Assembly (NCBI GenBank): GCA_936936565.1
Contig: CAKZIX010000076.1
Span: 1-13,501, forward strand
Source: an uncultured Nocardiaceae bacterium
GTDB taxonomy: Bacteria; Actinomycetota; Actinomycetes; Mycobacteriales; Mycobacteriaceae
Reading direction: 5' to 3'
Length of the DNA: 13,501 nucleotides
Part shown: one piece after another, positions 1-8,052 of the stretch
Position numbering within the stretch: position 1 is the stretch's first letter
How the letters are laid out: the number at the start of each line of letters is the position of its first letter
The notes under the pieces: generated by a model
Seen by the model: only the letters and a program-made list of their open reading frames with translations
Databases searched by the model: none
Told to the model about the DNA's origin: nothing
Program-made: the position numbers and the translations under genes

Positions 1-211
1 TTGCAGCGACGCTTACGGTGGTCTCCTGCCTGCACCGACACGCTTCCCCTGAATCCACGTACAAAGTCGAAACCGTTCAGCCCCGTACGTTCCAGCACTT
101 TGCTGGACTGTCTACTCTAACGCGCTCGGCGCTTCGTTTCATCCTCATTATCGCCGCCAAGTCCGAGGCTACTGTTGACGTCGTCGCATTCCACTAGCAA
201 TTGAGAGCTAC
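1..211. other. Left flank of unknown origin, no assignable gene
   Basis: Forward frame 3 is open from base 3 to a TAG at 195-197 (about 64 codons, no start seen). It could be the tail of a gene cut by the window edge, but I do not recognise the peptide. The other two forward frames close early, with a TGA near 50 and a TAA at 118-120. A TTGACG hexamer at 174-179 resembles a -35 box, but no convincing -10 follows it before the ATG at 212. GC is lower than in the rest of the window. I read this piece as belonging with the beta-helix fragment that follows, not with clpC1. Confidence 0.2.
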
Positions 212-495
212 ATGACTGAGTGGCGGGTTGTCGAGAAGCCGGAAGAACTGACCGACGCGGTCAAGGACGGCGTAAAGCTCATCGAGGTCAACGGCACCAT
301 CACAGGTGCTCCGATGATCACGTTGCCGCCCGGCGGAAAACTTCGCGGTGGCACGCTCGTTTTCAGAGCCGAGGGTGTCCGATTGACCAGCGACAACACG
401 GTCGAGGACATCACCATCGACGGTCACGGTGGCTTCATGGGATCGAGTAGCGGCATCTGCGAGATCGGTATCGCTTTCGGGGCCGACTTCTTCGA

Positions 496-498
<3 letters not shown>
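212..498 (+). CDS. N-terminal fragment of a right-handed beta-helix-like protein
   Basis: The ATG at 212 follows a purine-rich stretch (GAGAG) at a usable distance and opens about 95 residues of plausible protein. The segment has the short strand-turn rhythm of parallel beta-helix (pectate-lyase-like) proteins: motifs such as IEVNGTITG, GGKLRGGTL and DNTVEDITIDG repeat Gly/Asn turns between short hydrophobic strands. In this fold family, such an N-terminal stretch would start a solenoid of several hundred residues. Here the frame crosses into clpC1 sequence near 498 in the wrong frame, and the residues after it are a low-complexity out-of-frame read until a stop at 869-871. The gene is therefore broken or chimeric. 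The last 25 or so residues before the join fit the solenoid less well and might be a further piece. No signal peptide is visible. The fold is inferred from pattern only. Confidence 0.5.
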
Positions 499-2160
<1,662 letters not shown>

Positions 2161-2172
2161 AAGCTCGACGAC

Positions 2173-2214
2173 AGCGGGCGGCATCCGGAAGGGTGCCGCC
2201 CGCTGTTCGGTTTC
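2173..2214 (+). terminator. Hairpin terminator of clpC1
   Basis: A perfect 11-bp inverted repeat lies 13 bases after the clpC1 stop: AGCGGGCGGCA at 2173-2183 pairs with TGCCGCCCGCT at 2194-2204 across a 10-base loop. A short T-containing tail (GTTCGGTTT) follows. The stem is very GC-rich, and the tract is T-poor, as is usual in actinobacterial intrinsic terminators. It separates clpC1 from the nitrate reductase transcription unit. Confidence 0.85.
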
Positions 2215-2293
2215 CTGGACATGTTGCCCATTAGCAATGCTGTATCCCGCGGCTCGGGGTTCAGGGTATGTGTGGCTGGTCACGCTCGGACAC

Positions 2294-2303
2294 CGAATAT
2301 TCG
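2294..2303. promoter_or_regulatory. 10-bp palindrome upstream of the nitrate reductase
   Basis: CGAATATTCG is a perfect palindrome in an otherwise featureless 2205-2360 stretch. It lies about 60 bases upstream of the TATAAT box and about 170 bases before the nitrate reductase start. That is a possible position for an activator site, for example for a GlnR-like nitrogen regulator, although it does not match a GlnR box that I can confirm. A 10-bp palindrome can also occur by chance. Confidence 0.25.
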
Positions 2304-2363
2304 CTGCTCAGGGTGGGTGCGGTGCGGAATTCGCCGTTGGCCTGCGGCAACCCGAAGCGTCGT

Positions 2364-2369
2364 TATAAT
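2364..2369 (+). promoter_or_regulatory. Probable sigma-A -10 box for the nitrate reductase
   Basis: TATAAT is an exact consensus -10 hexamer and stands out in GC-rich surroundings. No good -35 sits 16-18 bases upstream; the nearest candidate, TTGGCC at 2337-2342, is 21 bases away. The promoter may therefore need an activator, which fits a nitrogen-controlled gene. The predicted start site near 2376 gives a leader of about 100 bases that contains the two dyads at 2412-2453. Confidence 0.5.
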
Positions 2370-2411
2370 TCCTTCATAAACCTCACAACGAGTTGGTGGG
2401 GCAGTGAGGAT

Positions 2412-2432
2412 GCGTTAGCTTCGGGCTAACGC
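2412..2432 (+). promoter_or_regulatory. Leader hairpin with 8-bp stem before the nitrate reductase
   Basis: GCGTTAGC at 2412-2419 and GCTAACGC at 2425-2432 form a perfect 8-bp stem around a five-base loop, TTCGG. As DNA it is a dyad that could bind a dimeric regulator. As RNA it would be a stable leader hairpin about 43 bases before the start codon. No T-tract follows, so it is not an obvious intrinsic terminator. Nitrate assimilation genes in some bacteria use leader hairpins read by ANTAR proteins, but no ANTAR gene is in this window. Confidence 0.5.
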
Positions 2433-2434
2433 TG

Positions 2435-2453
2435 GGGAACCGTTCCCGGAACG
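2435..2453 (+). promoter_or_regulatory. Overlapping tandem palindromes before the nitrate reductase
   Basis: Two interlocking dyads share bases: GGGAAC-C-GTTCCC (2435-2447) and CGTTCC-C-GGAACG (2441-2453). Each is perfect around one central base, giving three alternating GGAAC/GTTCC half-sites. They directly follow the leader hairpin and lie 23-41 bases before the ATG. One-base centres make a protein-bound operator more likely than an RNA hairpin. The binding protein is unknown. Confidence 0.45.
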
Positions 2454-2475
2454 AGGTGCACGGATCATCGACGAC

Positions 2476-5400
2476 ATGTCTGGTGATGTCACGCGCACGC
2501 AGTGTTCGTACTGCGGTGTGGGCTGCGGCATCACGATCACGGCGCAGGACGGCGGCGGCGCGCACGGCAACCTGATCGCGAAGGTTTCGGGCGACAAGCT
2601 GCATCCGGCGAACCAGGGTCGGCTGTGCACCAAGGGTGCCACCCACGCCGAGCTCATGCGCACCGACGGCCGGCTGCAGACCGCCCTCATCCGGCGCTCG
2701 CGACAGCATCCGCCCGAGCCGGTCGACGTCGATCTGGCCGTGCACGAGGCGGCCGAGCGGATCCGCGCCATCGTCGCCGAGCACGGGCCGGACGCGGTCG
2801 CGCTCTACGTGTCGGGGCAGATGACGCTGGAAGCGCAGTACCTGGCGACGAAGCTCGCCAAGGGCTACCTGCGTACCGTGCACATCGAATCCAATTCACG
2901 CTTGTGCATGGCCAGCGCGGGCACCGGTTACAAGCAGTCCCTCGGTGCCGACGGCCCGCCCGGCAGCTACGACGATTTCGATCACGCGGACCTGTTCTTC
3001 GTCAGCGGTTCCAACATGGCCGACTGTCATCCGATCCTGTTCCTGCGCATGGCCGATCGGCTCAAGCAGGGCGCCAGGCTCATCGTGGTGGATCCGCGCC
3101 GCACCGCCACCGCCGAGCGCGCCGACCTGTACCTGCCCATCAAGGCTGGGACCGATCTGGCGCTGCTCAACGGGATTCTGCACCTGCTCGTCGAAAACGG
3201 CGACATCGACGAGGAATTCATTGCCGCGCGCACCGAGGGCTGGGCGTCGATGCCGGAGTTCCTCGCCGACTACACTCCGGACCGGGTCGCCGAGATCACC
3301 GGCCTCGACCCGGCCGACATCCGCACCGCCGCCCGCTGGATCGGCGAGTCGGACAACTGGATGTCTTGCTGGACAATGGGTTTGAACCAGAGCACGCACG
3401 GCACCTGGAACACCAACGCGATCTGCAATCTGCACCTGGCCACGGGTGCCATCCTGCGTCGCGGCAGCGGCCCGATGTCGCTGACCGGCCAGCCCAACGC
3501 GATGGGTGGGCGCGAAATGGGTTACATGGGACCGGGATTGCCCGGCCAGCGTGCGGTGCTCGCCGCCGACGACCGGGAGTTCGTCGAGCAGGTCTGGCGG
3601 CTGGAGCCGGGCACCATCCGTACCGATGTCGGCTCGGGCACGGTTGCGATGTTCGAGGCGATGGCCGCCGGCGAGATCAAGGCCGCGTGGATCATCTGCA
3701 CCAATCCTGTTGCCTCCGTCGCGAATCGAAAGACGGTCGTGGCGGGGCTGGAGTCGGCCGAGCTGGTGATCACCCAGGATGTGTACGCCGAGACGGCCAC
3801 CAATGCCTACGCCGACATCATGCTGCCGGCCACCATGTGGTCCGAACACGAAGGCGTGATGGTGAATTCGGAGCGCACCCTCACGATGGTCGGCAAGGCG
3901 AGCGAGCCCGCGGGGCAGGCCCGGCCGGACTGGATGCTGATCGCGCAAGTGGCCGCCGCACTCGGCTTCGGCGACGCCTTCGATTACGCGTCGAGCGAAG
4001 AAATCTTCGATGAGCTGCGGCAATTCGCGAATCCGAAGACCGGCTACGACCTCCGCGGCATCTCGTATGCGCGGCTGCGTGAGCAGCCGATGCAGTGGCC
4101 GTGCCCGCCGGAGGGGCAGGCGCGCAATCCGATTCGCTACCTGGATCGGTTCGCCACCCCGTCGGGCAAGGCCGTGTTCCACGCGCGGCCGCACCTCGAA
4201 CCCGATGAGATGCCCGACGACGATTTCCCGTTCGTGCTCAATACCGGTCGCCTGCAACATCAATGGCACACCATGACCAAGACGGGCAAGATCGACAAAC
4301 TGAACAAGCTCAACCCGGCACCGTTCGTCGAGGTGCATCCCGACGATGCCGAGCGGCTCGGCATCACCGCCGACCAGCAGGTGGAGATCGCGTCGCGTCG
4401 CGGGCGCGCGGTGCTGCCGGTGGTGATCACCGATCGGGTGCGTCCGGGTAACTGCTTCGCGCCGTTCCATTGGAACGACGAGCACGGCGAATACCGCACC
4501 ATCAACGCCGTCACCAACGACGCCACCGACCCGGATTCCCTGCAACCGGAGTACAAGGTGAGTGCGGTGAGCCTGCGGCCGGTGGCACAGCTGCCGCAAC
4601 CCTCCGAAGACCAGGCGGGCGCGCACTCCGAAAGCGCGACAACCACTTTCGAGCCCGGCATGGGCACCGGCCGCGCACTGGCTGCGTTCGTGGGGGTGCC
4701 GCAGCCGCCGGTCCCGACGGAGTTGGAACGGATGTATCTGGCCGGCTACTTCGCCGCGCTCGACCTGGCCCCGGTCGTCGGGGTGCCGGTGCTGCCCGCG
4801 GCGGCGCCGGTGACCGCGGCCACCCGGATGTGGGTCGACGGCCTGCTGGCCGGTACCTACTCGCGTTCGCCGGTCGCACTGCTGGAACGTGACGCGGATG
4901 AGCCGGACGCGCCGGTGCTGGTGCTCTGGGCATCCCAGACCGGCAACGCCGAAGAACTGGCAGCCGATTTCGCGAAGCAACTGGCCGCCAACGATATTGC
5001 CGCTCGAGTGGTCGGGATGGACGCCTTCGAGCTGGCCGAACTGGCAGGTGTCGAGCGCGCGGTCATCGTGTCGAGCACGTTCGGCGACGGCGGCCCACCC
5101 GACAACGGGGCCGATTTCTGGGACCGGCTCGCCGCCGCCGATGCGCCGCGGCTGTCCCGGCTGCGGTATGCCGTATTGGCGCTTGGTGATTCGTCGTACG
5201 ATGATTTTTGCGGGCACGGCCGTCGGATCGACGACCGGCTCGCCGATCTGGGTGCGGTGCGCCTGCTCGACCGGGTGGAGTGCGAGCCGGGTGCCGACGA
5301 GCAAGCGCAGCAATGGGTTTCGCGCCTGCTGCAGCTCCTGACTACCGATTTCGGCACCGTCGCCGCGCCGCCCGGCGACACCGCCGCCGCGCGGCCGTCC

Positions 5401-6576
5401 GGCACCGCCGTGGCGCCGGTGTCGCGCAGGACGGCACCCGCCGCCTTCACCCGGGCCGCACCGCTGTCGTCGAGGCTGGTTCGCAATCAGGTGCTGACCG
5501 GTACCGAATCGGCAAAAGAGGTGCGCCAGTTCGGTTTCCAGCTGCCCGAGGGCTTCACCTATGACGCCGGCGACGCCCTGGGTGTCTTCCCGGCCAACGC
5601 GAGCAGCCAGGTGTCGGACTGGCTGAGCGCCACCGGCCTGGACGGCAACCACAGTGTCGATGTCGGGGCCGGCGACGTGCCGCTCGCCGAGGCGCTGCGC
5701 ACCGGGCTCGACATCACCTCGATTACGCCGGGCCTGCTCAAGTTCGTCGCCGAGCGCAATCCGGATCCGTTGTTGGCCAAGCTGTTACGCCGCGACAACC
5801 GGATCGAGCTGGACAACTGGATGTGGGGCCGCCACGCCGTCGACGTGCTGCGCGCGTTCCCCGTGCAAGCCGATGTCGTCGACTGGTTGGGGGTGCTGAA
5901 GAAGCTGCAGCCACGCCTGTACTCGATCTCGTCGAGCCCGCTGACCAGCCCCGACGAGGTGCAGTTGACCGTCAACGTGGTGCGCTTCGACAACGAGCAC
6001 GGCACCCCGCGGGGCGGGGTGTGCTCCACATTCCTCGCCGACCGGGCCGGCGGTGCCGGCCCCGGCGCCGATTCCGAAGTGCCGATCTTTTTGCACCGTG
6101 CACAACACTTCCGCCCGCCGGCCGACCCCGCTGCGCCGATGATCATGGTGGGTCCGGGCACCGGCGTGGCTCCGTTCCGGGCGTTCCTGCACGAGCGCCG
6201 TGCGCTGGGCAGCCGTGGCAAGAATTGGTTGTTCTTCGGAGATCAGCAGTCCACCAACAACTTCTACTATCGCGACGAGCTGCAGGACATGTTCGCCGAC
6301 GGTTTTCTCACCAGGCTGGACCTGGCGTTCTCGCGGGATCAACGCGAGCGCATCTACGTCCAGCACAGGATGGTGGAGCACGGTGCGCAGCTGTGGCGCT
6401 GGATCGACGACGGTGCGCACTTCTACGTCTGCGGAGATGCGTCCCGGATGGCCCGCGACGTCGACAAGACGTTGCTCAAGATTTTTCAGATCCACGGCAA
6501 CCTCGACGCAGACGAGGCGCTCGCGTACCGCAAGAAGCTGGTTGCCGACAGGCGTTACGTCCGCGACGTCTACTGA
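2476..6576 (+). CDS. nasN: Diflavin NADPH-dependent assimilatory nitrate reductase (fusion)
   Basis: This 1366-residue soluble enzyme should reduce nitrate to nitrite in the cytoplasm with NADPH. The N-terminal half (about 1-700) is a molybdopterin oxidoreductase of the Nas/Nap type. It has a [4Fe-4S] site from C10, C13, C17 and C51, the Mo-ligand cysteine C144 in SRLCMAS, and a dinucleotide-binding domain from about 580. A linker of roughly 110 residues leads to a flavodoxin-like FMN domain with SQTGNAEE from S820. A CysJ-like reductase follows, with the FAD motif RLYSISS (1147-1153), the nucleotide motif VGPGTGVAPFR (from 1225), and a C-terminus ending RDVY as in sulfite reductase flavoproteins. 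The order implies NADPH to FAD to FMN to Fe-S to Mo electron flow in one chain. Databases name such proteins as a nitrate reductase/sulfite reductase flavoprotein fusion, and NasN of M. smegmatis is, to my knowledge, the characterised type. The start is supported by the early Fe-S cysteines; the ribosome site is weak. No nitrite reductase or transporter is in the window. Confidence 0.93.
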   Translation: MSGDVTRTQCSYCGVGCGITITAQDGGGAHGNLIAKVSGDKLHPANQGRLCTKGATHAELMRTDGRLQTALIRRSRQHPPEPVDVDLAVHEAAERIRAIVAEHGPDAVALYVSGQMTLEAQYLATKLAKGYLRTVHIESNSRLCMASAGTGYKQSLGADGPPGSYDDFDHADLFFVSGSNMADCHPILFLRMADRLKQGARLIVVDPRRTATAERADLYLPIKAGTDLALLNGILHLLVENGDIDEEFIAARTEGWASMPEFLADYTPDRVAEITGLDPADIRTAARWIGESDNWMSCWTMGLNQSTHGTWNTNAICNLHLATGAILRRGSGPMSLTGQPNAMGGREMGYMGPGLPGQRAVLAADDREFVEQVWRLEPGTIRTDVGSGTVAMFEAMAAGEIKAAWIICTNPVASVANRKTVVAGLESAELVITQDVYAETATNAYADIMLPATMWSEHEGVMVNSERTLTMVGKASEPAGQARPDWMLIAQVAAALGFGDAFDYASSEEIFDELRQFANPKTGYDLRGISYARLREQPMQWPCPPEGQARNPIRYLDRFATPSGKAVFHARPHLEPDEMPDDDFPFVLNTGRLQHQWHTMTKTGKIDKLNKLNPAPFVEVHPDDAERLGITADQQVEIASRRGRAVLPVVITDRVRPGNCFAPFHWNDEHGEYRTINAVTNDATDPDSLQPEYKVSAVSLRPVAQLPQPSEDQAGAHSESATTTFEPGMGTGRALAAFVGVPQPPVPTELERMYLAGYFAALDLAPVVGVPVLPAAAPVTAATRMWVDGLLAGTYSRSPVALLERDADEPDAPVLVLWASQTGNAEELAADFAKQLAANDIAARVVGMDAFELAELAGVERAVIVSSTFGDGGPPDNGADFWDRLAAADAPRLSRLRYAVLALGDSSYDDFCGHGRRIDDRLADLGAVRLLDRVECEPGADEQAQQWVSRLLQLLTTDFGTVAAPPGDTAAARPSGTAVAPVSRRTAPAAFTRAAPLSSRLVRNQVLTGTESAKEVRQFGFQLPEGFTYDAGDALGVFPANASSQVSDWLSATGLDGNHSVDVGAGDVPLAEALRTGLDITSITPGLLKFVAERNPDPLLAKLLRRDNRIELDNWMWGRHAVDVLRAFPVQADVVDWLGVLKKLQPRLYSISSSPLTSPDEVQLTVNVVRFDNEHGTPRGGVCSTFLADRAGGAGPGADSEVPIFLHRAQHFRPPADPAAPMIMVGPGTGVAPFRAFLHERRALGSRGKNWLFFGDQQSTNNFYYRDELQDMFADGFLTRLDLAFSRDQRERIYVQHRMVEHGAQLWRWIDDGAHFYVCGDASRMARDVDKTLLKIFQIHGNLDADEALAYRKKLVADRRYVRDVY

Positions 6577-6606
6577 GTGAAGTTCAGGTAGTCGGCTACT
6601 CATCCC

Positions 6607-6618
6607 AGCGGGCCCGCT
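6607..6618. promoter_or_regulatory. 12-bp palindrome upstream of the WD40/protease pair
   Basis: AGCGGGCCCGCT is a perfect palindrome in the 77-base gap between the nitrate reductase stop and the WD40 gene, 36 bases before the first possible start. It has no loop, so it is unlikely to be a terminator hairpin. It could be an operator for the following two genes. No clear -35/-10 pair is visible in the gap, so those genes may depend partly on read-through from upstream. Confidence 0.3.
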
Positions 6619-6653
6619 CGCCTGTGACCATTGGATGACGCCCAAACACTTGG

Positions 6654-8045
6654 GTGCGGACGATACTGGTGATTGCGGACGGCGCGGTGACCCAACAAAC
6701 TCAAATCATGTTGACTGGCGATCAGCGCGAACAGCTGATCACCGTGATCGTCCAGTACCTCGACGAGCCGCCGTTCGATCAGCGTGTGGAACGGCTGGTT
6801 GGGCGGCACATCGCGAGGTTGTCCAAGGATGCGTTCGCGCTTGCGACCGAGATCCTGGAGTACACGCTGGCGCAGCCGACTCCCCAGACGTTCATCGATG
6901 TCGTCGATCGGGCCGATCTGGGTGGCGAGCTCGGCGAGCAGGCGCGACTGGCGCGGGAGCTCGAGCGCGATCCCGCACTGTGGGTGCCGCAGCCGGTGCC
7001 GGTCCGCCCATTGGCCGACGGTGCACAGCCGCAACGGGTCTCGTTCGCGCGCCGGATCGTGCCACGCACACGACGGGCGCAGATCCTCGTCGCAGTGCTT
7101 GTTCTGATGGTTGCGGCGGCCGTCTTCGTCGTCACCCGCGACCGTCCGGTGACATCCGGCGCCGACGTGATCGACAGTGTCGTCTTCAGTCCCGACGGCG
7201 AGCGGATCGTCATCGCGAAACAGCTCGGCACCGTGCAACCGTTCCGGCTGTCGGACGCGTCGAAGTTCGACGAGCCGCAGCCTGGTCCGGTGACCCGGGT
7301 GCGCACCGTGGAGCTGTCCGCCGATGGCAGCCGGGCTGCCTCGGCGACGGTGGATGGTGAAGTCCGCCTGTGGAATACGAGCACACGCGAAGAGATGACC
7401 ACGCTCGCGACCGGCCAGGTGCGCAGGGTGCTCTTCACGCCGGACGGGTCGCTGGTCGCCACGGTCGACGACAACTCCGGCCGGGTGCGGCTCTGGAATT
7501 TCGCGACGGGCGCTCAGGTCGGCAGGGCTTTCACACCGGTGCGCATGACGGATATCGCGATCAGTCCGGACGGGTCGGTCATCGCGACCGCCGGTTCGGA
7601 GGGCGAGGTGCAGCTGTGGGAGCCGTCGACCGGCACCCGGATTCGGGAGTTGTTCGCGCGCCAAACGGGTCCGATCACCGCGCTCGCGTTCAGCTCCGAC
7701 GGCAACACCCTGGCGACCGGCGGGCAGGACTACTCCGTCCGGCGCTGGGATGTGCGCAGCGGCGCGAACATCGGCGTGCCGTTGTACGACCTGCAGGACG
7801 AAGTGGTGGTGATCGCCTTCGGTGCCAATGGTTCCCGGCTCGCCGCGGCGGGTGCGAGTGGCCAGGTGCGGCTGTGGGATCTCGGTCGGCCCGACCACGG
7901 TGGATTCGTATTCGAGCGCGGCCGCCCCCGACCCGTGCGCGATCTGGTCTTCAGCCGCGACGGGACGGTGCTGGCGGTCAATGCGGTCGACGATGTCGAG
8001 CTGTGGGTGGTCGATTCCCGGCGCCCGCGTGGAAACCTGGGGTGA
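6654..8045 (+). CDS. Membrane-anchored seven-bladed WD40 protein with helical N-terminal domain
   Basis: This 463-residue protein has three parts. Residues about 19-110 form a helix-rich, signal-peptide-free domain resembling effector-associated (EAD-like) or death-fold-like adaptors. One membrane segment at about 143-161 is preceded by RRIVPRTRR. After it, seven WD40-type repeats run from 171 to 453, with blade ends VRLW, VRLW, VQLW, VRRW, VRLW and VELW (tryptophans at 240, 281, 322, 365, 408 and 451) after a degenerate first blade. The 41-43 residue spacing gives a complete seven-bladed propeller. The positive-inside rule puts the N-terminal domain in the cytosol and the propeller outside. 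In actinobacterial STAND proteins a similar basic-membrane-WD40 tail follows an NTPase; none is present here. The protease gene starts 7 bases downstream, so the two are probably cotranscribed. The start is uncertain: GTG 6654, GTG 6687 and ATG 6708 are in frame with poor ribosome sites. A role as sensor is inference. Confidence 0.85.
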   Translation: MRTILVIADGAVTQQTQIMLTGDQREQLITVIVQYLDEPPFDQRVERLVGRHIARLSKDAFALATEILEYTLAQPTPQTFIDVVDRADLGGELGEQARLARELERDPALWVPQPVPVRPLADGAQPQRVSFARRIVPRTRRAQILVAVLVLMVAAAVFVVTRDRPVTSGADVIDSVVFSPDGERIVIAKQLGTVQPFRLSDASKFDEPQPGPVTRVRTVELSADGSRAASATVDGEVRLWNTSTREEMTTLATGQVRRVLFTPDGSLVATVDDNSGRVRLWNFATGAQVGRAFTPVRMTDIAISPDGSVIATAGSEGEVQLWEPSTGTRIRELFARQTGPITALAFSSDGNTLATGGQDYSVRRWDVRSGANIGVPLYDLQDEVVVIAFGANGSRLAAAGASGQVRLWDLGRPDHGGFVFERGRPRPVRDLVFSRDGTVLAVNAVDDVELWVVDSRRPRGNLG

Positions 8046-8052
8046 GACCGCA

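Noticed and set aside
2896..5652. 918-residue minus-strand open frame across the nitrate reductase
   Set aside because: It mirrors the codon structure of the plus-strand enzyme, is rich in His/Arg/Gly, shows no motifs, and has no plausible start context.
6600..7898. 432-residue minus-strand frame opposite the WD40 gene
   Set aside because: Arg/His-rich shadow. The plus strand shows seven regularly spaced repeats, which settles the coding strand.
7172..8045. WD40 repeats considered as a DNA repeat array
   Set aside because: The periodicity (about 123-129 bases) is that of protein blades. The DNA copies are diverged and show no recent duplication.
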